From positions 175,621 through 239,620 of the forward strand of contig JNEN01000719.1 of the NCBI GenBank assembly GCA_000697355.1: a stretch of DNA of 64,000 bases, in the 5' to 3' direction. A model generated the notes under the pieces. It was not told the origin of the DNA and ran no database searches. It saw only the letters and a program-made list of their open reading frames with translations. The translations under genes and the position numbers were made by a program. Origin of the DNA: Syncephalastrum monosporum B8922 (taxonomy: Eukaryota; Mucoromycota; Mucoromycetes; Mucorales; Syncephalastraceae). Shown one piece after another: positions 46,974 to 57,715 of this stretch; the first letter of the stretch is position 1; the number at the start of each line of letters is the position of its first letter.

Positions 46974-47494
46974 GGGCACAAGCATATGACCATGTCAATA
47001 AACGAAGACGAATGTACAGCATGCAACGAAAATGAATCGGCTCGAGGTTCCGAAACCATGCCAAGGCAGAGGCGATGGGTGGCTAGGTGGCACACGCCCC
47101 CCCCCCCAAGCGAAACCATTAGAGGGCTAAGAAAGTTTAAACAGTCGATTGTTCCCTCTCTCCCTCCCAAAATCCCTCCCCCCAGAGAAAAAAAAGAGAG
47201 AGAAAGAGAATATAGTGCGCGTGCGGCCACCGGATCGGCAGCGATAGACCTGATCATGGGGTCAGCGCCTAATAGAGAACGAGCGGGAGTCAATGAAAGT
47301 GCACTGGACCACATGCCGACGTGGAAAAAGTTCTCTTCATCATGGATGTACTCCGCCTGATTTTTTCTTCTCGCCTGCTTCCTCTCTTCTCTTTTAACTC
47401 ATTTAGATAATTTTTAACTTTTCCTCTACTTCCTTTTCCTTTCTTTCTTTCATACGACTGTAATCCATATATCGAGGCGCACGCGTCCCCTATC
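46974..47494. other. Spacer with homopolymer C and A/G tracts
   Basis: TRM5 3' UTR and the next promoter. It contains poly-C runs (about 47096-47107, 47178) and a GA-rich stretch, ending in a pyrimidine-rich leader before the next ATG. The 124-codon frame across it is low complexity and rejected. Confidence 0.4.
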
Positions 47495-48190
47495 ATGGAT
47501 CAGACGAGGCGGAAGAGGCTAAAAGTAGCAGCTGCATGCACCGAGTGCCGGCGCAAGAAAACGAAATGTAACGGCGAGCGACCTTGCCTTGGATGTCAAA
47601 AGACGCACGCCAACTGCGAATATATTCATCACACAACCCCACCTGCTTATACCTATCGACCTATTGTCGCGCCTCCACGGCCGTCGTCGGCGGAAGATCC
47701 TCTTTCAATGGGATCCATCCACGACCGCGAGCAGCAACGACGAAAGTCGATCTCCTCTATCGAACAGCGCCTCGTCGTTATTGAAGATATCTTGAGAGCA
47801 CTGTTGGGTGACGTAGATATGGTGCCAGATAGCATAGATCATGGCTCGGTCCATGGCGAAAGCGACAGTAGTACTGACCATCGAGAGGATGGCTGCGGTC
47901 TTGTGCAGCTACCGCCGCTGGTATTTCCTCTATCGAGAACCAACGGCGCTGATAATGCGCGTCAACAAAAACGACTACGACTCTCTTCTCCTCTATCTCC
48001 TGATATTAACAGAAGGGCAAACTCACCACAGCCGCGACGCCCGCTACCAGCACCACCACCTCCTCCTCCTCTCCGACAGGAGCAAAAGAGGCGACGTTCA
48101 AGTATACATCATCTGCTTGCGAGGCCGATCTCCCCACCAGCAGAAGGTTTAGTACCGCCATCGTTTAGCCCTTATCCTTCGTCGCCTTGA
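47495..48190 (+). CDS. Zn2Cys6 binuclear-cluster transcription factor
   Basis: This is a fungal DNA-binding regulator, intronless, 231 aa. The cluster at residues 15-42 reads CTECRRKKTKCNGERPCLGC followed by QKTHANC, that is CX2CX6CX5CX2CX6C with all six cysteines and the usual basic loop, preceded by a basic arm RRKRLKVAAA. A short helical segment (about 92-108, SIEQRLVVIEDILRALLGD) could dimerise. The rest is Ser/Pro-rich with a proline run (about 188-198) and several basic patches (QKRLRLSS, KRRRSS). The protein is much shorter than typical family members and lacks the fungal-specific middle homology domain. Targets are unknown and no neighbouring pathway genes suggest one. Confidence 0.9.
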   Translation: MDQTRRKRLKVAAACTECRRKKTKCNGERPCLGCQKTHANCEYIHHTTPPAYTYRPIVAPPRPSSAEDPLSMGSIHDREQQRRKSISSIEQRLVVIEDILRALLGDVDMVPDSIDHGSVHGESDSSTDHREDGCGLVQLPPLVFPLSRTNGADNARQQKRLRLSSPLSPDINRRANSPQPRRPLPAPPPPPPLRQEQKRRRSSIHHLLARPISPPAEGLVPPSFSPYPSSP

Positions 48191-48988
48191 GCGCCATCCC
48201 ACTCACCCGCTACAAGGAAATGCGTTTCAAGCGAAGCACTAAGATGGTATTTATTTAAAAAAGAAAAAAACTTTTATCGCCCTCTTATTACCGCAAGCAT
48301 TGTTTTCTCTCTATCTGTACCATCCTCCTCTACTACCTTCCATGACAGACTTGTTTGTTCTACTGCAGGTTATTCACCGTAAAAGGCTATAAAAATGTAT
48401 ATATTTATTGAACAATTGTAATAAAAAAGAGGAAAGAGAGACTGCGGTGCCCGTACAAAATGAGCTTCCAAGTGTGTAGAAGATGCAGAGGCACTTTTGA
48501 GGCATGTCCATCATAATTAAAAGAATACATATACAAGCGCAATTGTCATATACCACTACAGTCTACCATGAATAAAAAGTATATATTGGACTGCTACTTC
48601 ACATATACTAGTGGAAGATATTGAAAAAAAGATTATGATCGAGACGCTCGCGAGAGGGAAAGCGACTGAAATGCAGTGTACGAAATCAAATACAGTGGTC
48701 AGGCCACAGATCTACTCACTCCAGAGCTGAAATCTATAGAGTATCTTGTATTTTTCTTTCTTTCTTTCTAGGATATGCACACGTTAAGGGAAAGCTCTGC
48801 GTCATGTTGTTTATACATGAAAGGGTCATAGGCTGGTCTCAACAGTTCTGTCGAGAAGCAGATGCTTAGCGAATGATTTCCATGAATGTGATTGGTCGGC
48901 AATCGGAGCTCCAAAGTTCTCAGCGTCCCTCTGCCAAAAGTAGAATTCAAATTTCGAAGTTTGAGATCCTCCTCTTTTATCCAACACC
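48191..48988. other. Intergenic, RPS4 promoter region
   Basis: AT-rich 3' UTR then promoter DNA with CTTT repeats (about 48755-48770). No gene is supported; minus-strand frames overlap the RPS4 leader and intron. Confidence 0.4.
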
Positions 48989-49980
48989 ATGGTATGTACA
49001 TAGCTGAAGGGAACATCGAAAGAAGGCGACGAACGGATGGATGCCTGGATACGTCGATGGATGGATAGATAGATGGATGGATGGATGGATGGATGAAAGG
49101 CTAGATACTGACGCTTTGGATGGATGGATAGGCTCGCGGTCCTAAGAAGCACATGAAGCGTTTGGCAGCTCCCAAGCACTGGATGCTTGACAAGCTTTTG
49201 GGTAAGAATCGACATACACTACCAACCTGACTCGGTCTGCTAACCGTGGCATTGCGTATAGGCTCGTACGCCCCTAAGCCCAGCTCCGGTCCCCACAAAA
49301 CTCGCGAGTGTCTTCCCCTGATCATCTTCTTGCGCAACCGCTTGAAGTATGCTTTGAACGGCCGCGAGGTCCAGTCGATCCTCATGCAGCGTCTTGTCAA
49401 GGTCGACCACAAGGTCCGCACTGACTCGACCTTCCCCGCTGGTTTCATGGACGTCATCAGCATCGAGAAGACTGGCGAGAACTTCCGTCTGGTCTACGAC
49501 ATCAAGGGTCGCTTCGCCATCCACCGCATCACCGATGAGGAGGCCAAGTACAAGCTCTGCCGTGTCAAGAAGGTCCTGGTCGGCAAGAAGGGTATCCCCT
49601 ATGTTGTCACCCACGACGGTCGCACCATCCGCTACCCCGACCCCTTGATCAAGGCCAACGACACCATCCGCTTCGACCTTGTCAACAACAAGATTGTCGA
49701 CTTTGTCAAGTTCGAGACTGGCAACGTTGCCATGGCCACTGGCGGTCGTAACATTGGTCGTGTCGGTCTTATCGTTCACCGTGAGCGCCACATTGGTGGT
49801 CTCGAGATCGTCCACGTCAAGGACTCTCTGGGTCGCGTCTTCGCCACCAAGCAGTCCAACGTCTTCGTCATCGGTTCCGGCAAGAAGTCCTGGATCTCGC
49901 TTCCCAAGGGCAAGGGTATCAAGCTCTCCATTGCTGAGGAGCGTGACCGCCGTCGCGCTGCTGCTGCTGCCACCAACTAA
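48989..49980 (+). CDS. RPS4: 40S ribosomal protein S4 (eS4)
   Basis: eS4 is a structural protein of the small ribosomal subunit. Exons 48989-48991, 49132-49201 and 49262-49980 give 263 aa, the normal family length. The first coding exon is just the ATG, interrupted immediately by GTATGT; the 140-nt intron contains a GGAT microsatellite. Exon 2 reads [20 protein letters not shown], the invariant eS4 start. Exon 3 carries [18 protein letters not shown] (S4-type RNA-binding region), [18 protein letters not shown], the KOW-like segment [19 protein letters not shown], and the basic tail [14 protein letters not shown]. Codon use is strongly biased to C-ending codons compared with neighbours, as expected for a highly expressed gene. 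Confidence 0.98.
49034..49130. repeat. (GGAT)n microsatellite inside RPS4 intron 1
   Basis: Tandem GGAT/TGGA units, mixed with a few GATA units, fill most of the first RPS4 intron. The last unit, GGATAG, provides the splice acceptor. Confidence 0.85.
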
Positions 49981-50334
49981 ACTATCTCTAGGCTCTTTTA
50001 TGCATTTCATTGCTAATAAATGCTATGCTATTTTGCCTATGGAACACATATATTATACTTTTCTGCCTTGTGAAGGATTGTCTGGATTAACTTGATTTTG
50101 GGTGTCGCCTGTGTGCTCCATCATGCATACTTTTGCATGTCTATTTCGAACTTTGATATGTTTTGCACCGGTATTAATTCTCGCAATTAGTGGACATTGT
50201 CAAAATATTCTGGCTGTTTTGTTCTGTCCGAGAACATGCTTATTACTTTCTTGGTTTGAATTGTTTACGAACTTCAGAATGTGTGCTTAATGTAGACTTC
50301 ATAGGCACTATTCTTCAATAGGGACCTCATTGTG
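49981..50334. other. RPS4 3' region
   Basis: RPS4 3' UTR with AATAAA-like words (TAATAAATGC at about 50012). Nothing else supported. Confidence 0.45.
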
Positions 50335-51288
50335 TAACGATGACTGACGAGGTCTAGAGAGAAAGAAAGACACCTGCCCTCCCCAGTAATAAAGCAAGCA
50401 GCCTCGCGTCAGCTGCTCAATATTGTATGCGACTGTATCTAGCTGAGTGCGCACCGTTTCTGCAGCATCGCCAATTTCGAGCGGTTATACGTTGGACCTT
50501 TAAAAAGTTACCAACCGAAGAGCAAGAATTGGTAAAGGTATTTGACTATCCACATATACCGTGCCGATCACGCTGCACCCGGTCCCGCTCTCTTATCCCA
50601 TATAACGGAACGTCTTCCCTCTCTTGAGGTGCCGTATGCTCTCCTTCCTTGTTGTTCTGTTTTTTGAGCAGCCCATGAAGACATGCCCAACATATGCTTA
50701 CTTGAATGATGTCTGACTCATGGTCTTGTCGTAATGACTTCCGTTTGCCAAGATGCTGTGCCTTTATTCGTGTGGCAAAAAAGGGGGAAAAAAGAATGGA
50801 ACAAAAACAGAAGGAGACTTGGCATCAAAATGCCCACGAGTGTTTTTGGAGTACTGGTAAGGCTTCCGGAGCATTTGCTGTTCAAATGTTGGAAGTAATC
50901 CCAAAATAATCCGAACGATAGAGCTATGACACCTTGGCAGGTATCGAGTGCGTTTCCTATGCAAATAGACATTCCTCTTGACGGTATGAAAGATTGGAAT
51001 ACCTTTTATTTTGAGGACTGCAGCTTTGTCTCGAATCCCTTGTTGCAGGCTTTTGATTCTTGTAGACGCTTCAATCAGTGCCAAACACATATTCATGTCA
51101 GTACCATGAAGATAGGAGAATCTATTCCTAGATGACCACCTACGAATATTAAGTAATGCTGTGGCATTTGTGCTCGAGGTCGCGTCGCTTCGCGTTGGCC
51201 ACTTGACGTCGTGATACAATGCTGCGGGATCAAAGCAGGCCTTTTCCGTCTGAAGTTGGACCATGGGCGAAGAAGAGAAAGAAGACAT
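50335..51288 (-). CDS. Candidate multi-exon gene, unresolved
   Basis: I do not recognise a family and could not close a full model. From 51288 an ATG opens MSSFSSSPMVQLQTEKACFD, which could splice (GTAGGT donor near 51140, TACTGAC branch-like word) to STRIKSLQQGIRDKAAVLKI. Further along, coding-looking segments read EGEHTAPQEREDVPLYGIRE (about 50600) and ETVRTQLDTVAYNIEQLTRG (about 50430), the latter amphipathic and coiled-coil-like. Phases between the middle segments do not reconcile, so this is either a real gene with introns I misplace or a decayed one. Confidence 0.3.
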
Positions 51289-51997
51289 AAAATTTGGTCA
51301 AATGCTCGATACATTGCTTTATTTTATTCAGACAGAAGGGTTTTGGTTTGGCACCGATCACGGATCAAAGACGTTAGTGCACTTGCTGCTACAAATCACT
51401 CCAACTTATTGACAGTGCTTACTTGACACGGCATACAGATCCATCGACCCGTACCATATCGCTTCCATGAGCCATGTAACTACTAAACCAAAGGCAGTGG
51501 GACTTTCCTTTTTTTTTTTTTGCAATCTTCGCATCACACTATTATCGTACACAGCAAACATTAGTTTTCATAAGCTGTAACCCAGAACTGCTTCAATCCA
51601 AATGAACAGTGGTCAAGGTTGTGGTAAAGAGCACTAAGCATCACTTTATATAGGCTACTTTGTCATTCCTGTTTAATACCATGACAAGACCCGAAAAGCA
51701 GTAACGAGCTGATTTTATTGGGCTACCTGGCGCACGCACTTGCCAAGACGCGTACATTTTTTATGCAAAATAGCGAATGATAAAAACTCATCACTCGGTG
51801 GTTCTATTGGTTACGAAACCCTCATGAATCAACGGTTTTATTGGCTGAGCACGTTTCGTTCGTATGGAGTGTACAGTATTTTTTTAGGCTTTTGCAACTC
51901 ATCTGACTTTTCAGGCATCACAGGCTCATCCGTTTAATACATACAATCCTTCCACAGTCGTCAGGGCCACCCACGCCCCCCTCGTGCCTTCAGACGT
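51289..51997. other. Spacer, nothing firm
   Basis: AT-rich sequence with a poly-T run (about 51509-51522). CTTCAG directly before the next start (51987-51993) could be an acceptor, so a short upstream exon of the following gene may lie here. Confidence 0.35.
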
Positions 51998-53428
51998 ATG
52001 ACTCTCTTCCTGACAAATACTTGTCACTATGCATTACTCGTCGCAATCGAAGACGGTAAGAGACGAAGAAGAAAAAAAAGTTGTCTCTTTTTACTGTGTT
52101 GTCGTGAATTAACTTTTTTTTTATTTTTCGGCAACGTTTCAGGTCGATCGTTTATAAGTGACCCTAGCCGCGAACTGTTCATTAAGAGTCAATTGGACTT
52201 TGCACTGCCACCGGATGTAGATGATCTCATACTGCCGAACACCCTGATCTGCACGCAGCCTGTGGAATGTACCTCGACGCCTCGCTGGCGAACGGTCCTC
52301 GTGTACTTTCTATCGGCCAAAATCCTCCGCCGGTTTAAACGATACCCAGCACGTGTTACGCTCGACGTATGTAGCTTCAATGAACACGGCGATACAGACG
52401 AACTAGGGCGAATAGAGCTCCCCATCAAAGGGGCGCAATTTGTATACAACCAGACGCCGTACCCAAACGACGACGAAGGCGGCCGCCAGATCAAGCACTA
52501 CGTTCTGGATAAAGGCCACTGGGGCTCGCTAAACCGCGGCCGTGGCCAGATACGCGTGGGTTTGTTTGTTTCCAAGATGTCCCCCACAGCCAACGATCGC
52601 AACAAAGAAATGGCAACCCCGCTACGAAGACCCGTGTCCACCGCGACAGCCATCACTCGATCCGCCGGCACTTCCACTCCTTCTCCTTTTACTACCTCTC
52701 ACGCCACTGCTCCTACTACTGCTACAACTACAACTACAACTACACCTACAACTGCTACGGGCACAACGCTCAAGCAGCCCCCGATGATGGAGCTGCGGCC
52801 ACTGAGTCGCTGCTTATCACCCTCCACCGCATCCCTCTCATCACAGCAAGCCTGTTTCTTCAATATTCGCATCTGTCATGCCATCTTCATACCGCATCTC
52901 CGCACACCTCCTCCCGTCGTCGAATGTCTCTTTGAGTGCGACCAATGGCAGTGTCCAGCCACCTTTTACGGTCGGGAATGGCACGTCGACAAATCCGTAT
53001 CGTTATCCCTTCCTTCATCCTCACCCCACCATCGCGTCAACAGCAACAACAATAGCAATCACAACCACAACCACAACCACAACCACCACCGTGATTATTT
53101 ACAACCCGGTAACGATCTGGAAGGATCCAGTCCTGGACTGATCATCCAGCAACGCGGTGACTTGGCCGATTTGCGCGCCTGGATGGACCGGAAACGCAAA
53201 ATCACGGTTCATTTCGCAGCCGTGTATGCCGATGGGTTCAAGGAACGGGTGGGGTATTCGCGGATCAACCTCTCGGATATACCCGAGTGTGGCAACGCAT
53301 TTACACGGTCCTTTCCTGTCTATGATCATCAACGTGAGATCCAGATCATCGATGACGAGTTCTCTCGTCTTACTGTCCGTCTTGAACTCTATGAGGAAGG
53401 GAGGCGACCTTTCAGCCGTATTCAATAA
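51998..53428 (+). CDS. C2-like protein, possibly CEP120/DUF3668-related
   Basis: Exons 51998-52055 and 52143-53428 give 447 aa; the 87-nt intron is in frame either way, but the translated insert is Lys/Phe noise, so splicing is favoured. The N-terminal region (about 10-150) looks like a C2-type beta sandwich: HYALLVAIEDGRSFI, LFIKSQLDF, a variable loop, TPRWRTVLVYFLSA, ARVTLDVCSF, then DELGRIELPIKGAQF. This order resembles the N-terminal C2 of centrosomal CEP120 (family resemblance, not proven). A Thr/Ser/Pro linker (about 190-270) follows, then a second C2-like part (FFNIRICHAIFI ... FECDQWQCPATF ... ITVHFAAVYADGFKERVGYS) interrupted by an Asn/His repeat (NHNHNHNHH). It may be a fungus-specific membrane or scaffold protein instead. 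Confidence 0.65.
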   Translation: MTLFLTNTCHYALLVAIEDGKRRRRKKSCLFLLCCRELTFFLFFGNVSGRSFISDPSRELFIKSQLDFALPPDVDDLILPNTLICTQPVECTSTPRWRTVLVYFLSAKILRRFKRYPARVTLDVCSFNEHGDTDELGRIELPIKGAQFVYNQTPYPNDDEGGRQIKHYVLDKGHWGSLNRGRGQIRVGLFVSKMSPTANDRNKEMATPLRRPVSTATAITRSAGTSTPSPFTTSHATAPTTATTTTTTTPTTATGTTLKQPPMMELRPLSRCLSPSTASLSSQQACFFNIRICHAIFIPHLRTPPPVVECLFECDQWQCPATFYGREWHVDKSVSLSLPSSSPHHRVNSNNNSNHNHNHNHNHHRDYLQPGNDLEGSSPGLIIQQRGDLADLRAWMDRKRKITVHFAAVYADGFKERVGYSRINLSDIPECGNAFTRSFPVYDHQREIQIIDDEFSRLTVRLELYEEGRRPFSRIQ

Positions 53429-54132
53429 AGAAGTGTCTGTATTCTGTCCCTCTACGTATACCATACGCTTCCGTCCATGGTTTATTTTCCGCAGCTGTCC
53501 GTGATGGGGTCACGCGTTGTACCTTGCGGTAATTAGAAGAACGGACGCAGCAGACAGATGCTGATATCGGCTATGCAGGAAAACAAAAAAGCTGACATAT
53601 GAGCAGGATGTATTGCAGCTCTGCATGCAAAAGCATCATATCTTTTTATTCTACTCACTTTAGAGTGGAGTGCTCCCGGTAAGTATCGGAAGAGTGTAAC
53701 TGGGCCTGACATGACCAGGTGACCGTGATAGCTCAAGCGCAAATGAAAGAGAGAGGATAAATGGGGTAAGGGGTGCTCTGACCTGATCACCCGCAGTAGA
53801 AATAATGAGTATTGACTTGAGATAACGACTCATGCGAGCCATAGTAATTGAGCAACACCGACTGCCTCTTGTTTGCAACAGCTGTAGTGTACAGTACAAT
53901 ACTGTACGTAGAGCAGTATATAGTATATGGTATATACAGGACATGTATCATTTATAGAGTGACTGCATGGAACAAATCGTCCCCAATTGAAAGGGCGCGC
54001 GGGCAGACTGAAAGCCAGCCGAAAAGAAACAAAAATTATTTTCATTTTTTCGTGCAGTTTTTTTTGTCGAATATACAACACGCACATACGCACGATAATA
54101 ACCCAAGTCGATGAGAAGCCACTGCTGGGGCG
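53429..54132. other. Intergenic, kinase promoter
   Basis: 3' UTR and promoter DNA. Minus-strand frames of 85-108 codons overlap each other without motifs. A TA-rich stretch with TACAGTACAATACTGTA (about 53891-53907) is a short palindrome. Confidence 0.4.
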
Positions 54133-57100
54133 TTGATGACTCAAAACCCTCTCCAAAGCCTTTCACTATTGAAACCAGGAAACTCTTCCAGTGACTCTCG
54201 TTCCTCCAGACCGCATTCCAAGCACACTAGACAGCAAAAAGAGCGTTCCGCTCCCGGATCAAGAACACCAAGCACTCCATCAGCACGACCGGCACCTCCA
54301 CCTTCTATTATACCTGCACCTTCTCCTCCCGTGCCTCCTCCTCATATAACAACAACCACAGCAGAAGCATCTTATACAACACAAGCAAGCATGAGCGCCA
54401 ACCATTCTAATCCTACATCCTCTTCCAACAACAATAACAACCACAACAGCAGCAGCAGCAGTAGCTCCTTTGCCAAATCCAACCACCCGGCTCGCCGATC
54501 CATGAGCGTGTCCGACCATCTCCCTCGTCTGCCGAGCTTCCACCAGGATTCCCCGCATGCCCTCCATCCCGTCGCCAGTCTCTCGTCTGCCTCGCTCTCC
54601 AATGTCACCGAGGCCAACTGGGCTCCCAAGGAAGAAGATTTCGATATCCAAAAGCCTATCGGTAACTTCTTCTTCTTCTTTATATACCTCTGCCCGGTCG
54701 TGTATGGTTTTGTTTATGTTTCTGCAAACTAGGTTATGGGTCGTCTGCTGTTGTCTATGCTGCCGTTCACAAGGCCTCCAATAAGCGGGTGGCTATCAAA
54801 ATGATCGACCTCGACATGTTCGAACGGAATCAGATTGATGAACTTCGCGTAAGTGAACATCTCCCCGTTCTTTTATTTTATATCCTGGATCGAGTTGGAA
54901 CACAAGATGTCGTCTAAAACTTGTTTTCTTAAATGCACGTTCAGCGCGAGACGGCACTCATGGCGTTATCGAAACATCCCAACGTCTTGCGTGTGTATGG
55001 CTCCTTTGTCAGCGGCTCCAAGCTCTACATCGTCACGCCCTATCTCTCAGGTGGCTCCTGCCTGGACATCATGAAGACCGCATTCAAGGATGGCTTTGAT
55101 GAGGTGACGATTGCCACTGTGCTGAAGCAAGCTCTGGAGGGCCTGATCTACCTCCACAAGAATGGCCATATCCACCGCGATGTCAAGGCCGGAAATTTAT
55201 TGATGGATGACCAAGGCACGGTGCTGCTCGCCGACTTTGGTGTCTCGAGCTCCCTCACCGAGAATAACGAGCTTCGGAAGACTTTTGTTGGCACGGTAAG
55301 ATAGACAGATGTGTAACGCAGTTGAGGGCGAGCAAGAGGACTCACCTCAGTCTTTCATTTTTTTTCCTGTATATTTAGCCTTGCTGGATGGCACCCGAGG
55401 TGATGGAGCAAGCTGGGTACGACTATAAGGCTGATATCTGGAGCTTTGGTATCACGGCCATTGAACTGGCAACGGGGCATGCTCCGTTTGCCAAGTATCC
55501 GCCCATGAAGGTAATTGGCGTGAAGCCTTATCCCAAGTGTGTATCATATGTCTGATCGATCATTTCTTTAAAAAAAATAAGGTGCTGATGATGACGCTTT
55601 CGAATGCCCCTCCTACTTTGGACCGCGAGCACGCCAAGCACAAGTACTCAAAGACATTCAAGGAGATGATTGACATGTGTTTACAGAAAGATCCGAAGAA
55701 GAGGTATGTGGCGGCGAAGGATTTTCTTTCCTTTTTTTTCTTTCTTCTAGGAAGGAAAAATAATGATCTTATGTGTGAATTGACCGGAACTCCCCTCCTC
55801 TTGACAGACCTTCTGCCGAGAAGCTACTGCATCACCACTTTTTCAAAGAAGCCAAGAAAAAGGATTACCTGTGCAAGTCGGTCCTTGCCCATGTCCCCTC
55901 TCTGGACAATCGACCTCATAAGCGGTTTCCTCAAAAACAAACGGCCGTTCAAATTTCAGAGCAATGGGATTTCGATGATACCCAGCCCGCGAGCGATCCA
56001 TCCGAGTCACAAACAGCACAGCAACAGCAACAACAATCACAGGCTTCTCAGCAGCAACAGCAGCAGCAGCAACAGCAGCAGATATCTCCTCAACACGCCG
56101 CCATGCCACCCAAGAAACATATTTCCTTTGGTGAAGTCGTGATCCGGAATCCGCCCCAGCCTCACCCTTCGCCCCTCTCTGAAAGTCCTCCCTCTGCCGT
56201 GCAGCCCTCTGCTGCCGCTGCGGCTCCTTCTGAACCGACGACTGCGCTGGCGCCTGTAAAAAAGTCAAGGTTTGTAGTCGAGGACAATCGGGACGGCGAG
56301 CAGCACAATTCTGTCACGTCGCAGCGCTCGACGTCGCCGCAGAGCGACCATCCGCCGTCGGCGTCACCCTTCATGTCGCCTGTGACGAATGCGGACGTCA
56401 ACGAGGTGTCCGCCACCGGGCTCGGCATCTCTGAGGTGAAAAAGGGCCGCTTCAGCGTGAACCAGGCGCCCCATCGACAAAACAGCACAAACACCGGTGT
56501 CCAGCATGCTGCTACTACTGCTGCTGGCCATCCCACGCAAGCGGACGAACCTGACCCCTCCTCCTCTTCCTCCTCTTTCTGCTCCGCACCGCCCTCTTCT
56601 TCCGAATACCGCCCTTTACCTGTCGCACGCGTGTCGAGCCACGACAGCCTGCCCGAGCGCAAGTCCAGGTTCGAGGTCCAGAAACCGACGGAACAGCACG
56701 TCAAGTTTGAAGGCGTGCCACTTTCCAGGGACAGCTCGCTCTCGCTTCCCCGCAGCGAGAGCCACAGCCGCCTCAGCAGTCGGTTCTCGGTGGATAAGGA
56801 ATCACACAACCACGCGCCTCCGCCTACCTCGTCGTCGGCTGCGTCGGTCACGTCCCTCCCGAGCAGCAGTGGTGGTGCTAACGCTAGTGCTGGCGGTGGT
56901 GCTGGTGTTAGTAGTAGTAGTGGTGGTGGTGGTGTTGACGCTGCCAACCCGCCAGCGCCGTCCATGTCGCCAGATTGCCGCAAAAAGGGACGATTCGAAC
57001 TGTCGGGTGGATCAAGTCAATCGGACAAGCATGAAGGCTCACCCACCACATCGCCGTGCGGCTCATTGTCACGCGGCCACCGTCTCCAGGATCCTAGCAT

Positions 57101-57485
57101 ACCCCACATGATCCAGTCCCATATGGAGACGATGATGCGGCAGATTGACGCTCAAAAGTGTCTGCTTCACGATATGATGTTGGGGATGTCGGTCGCCAGC
57201 GGGAGTGCCACGCCCTCGGAGCGGGTAGCAAGAAGTCGCGCATCCTCCACCGACTCTCGTCGCTCCATTTCAGCGGCACAGGAAGAAAGCAAGTCGCATG
57301 CCGCGAGCCAGGACATCAACGCTTGCATCGAGCACCTGCAGCATCTATTACTCCAGTCCGCACGCGAACGGGATCGTCTGGCACGTGAAAACGAGTCATT
57401 ACGACGCGAAGTAGAGATATTAAAAACCCACGGCAGTAGCAGCACCGGTGGCGCTGGCAGTAATAATAATAATAATAATAAGTAG
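54133..57485 (+). CDS. Ste20-family kinase, OSR1/SPAK (Fray)-like
   Basis: Exons 54133-54661, 54733-54848, 54945-55295, 55379-55510, 55582-55703 and 55808-57485 give 975 aa. The N-terminal 165 residues are Ser/Pro/Asn-rich. The kinase domain (about 170-435) has [14 protein letters not shown] (glycine loop), VAIKMIDLD (catalytic Lys), [14 protein letters not shown] (HRD...N), [10 protein letters not shown] (DFG), [13 protein letters not shown] across intron 3 (activation-loop Thr and APE) and [20 protein letters not shown], all intact and close to the OSR1/SPAK subgroup of GCK-VI kinases. After a Gln run (about 505-530) the tail contains five RFx[VL] motifs (RFVV, RFSV, RFEV, RFSV, RFEL at about 567-810), four preceded by K/R-rich residues. 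The C-terminus (about 890-960) is a predicted coiled coil; no clear OSR1 CCT domain is seen. It is probably an osmotic or ion-homeostasis kinase. Confidence 0.88.
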
Positions 57486-57715
57486 CGGCGACTATGTATG
57501 TACAATAGCTCGATGCACTTTATTTTGCCGCTCTTTTCTCTCTCTCTCTTTTTTTTTTTTTTTTCTTGTTGCTTTTATGTGTGTGTGTGTGTGTGTTTGC
57601 TGATGTGGGTGGGATAGGATGGCGAAGAAACGTATTGATATTTACACCTCCGTACTGGCGAGCCACTTCTTTTTTTTCTCTACTATTTACTATTCGCAAT
57701 GGACTCGGGTATGTT
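57486..57715. repeat. Convergent 3' spacer with T and GT microsatellites
   Basis: Between the converging stops of the kinase and exonuclease genes lie a CT/T run (57540-57564) and a (GT)n tract (about 57578-57597). Confidence 0.6.

Noticed and set aside
46986..47360. 124-codon frame between TRM5 and the Zn2Cys6 gene
   Set aside because: Crosses poly-C and GA tracts, low complexity, no homology recognised.
52056..52142. Reading through the 87-nt intron of the C2-like protein
   Set aside because: The insert would be a Lys/Arg run plus Phe-rich noise, while GTAAGA and TTTCAG flank it and splicing joins a C2 strand cleanly.
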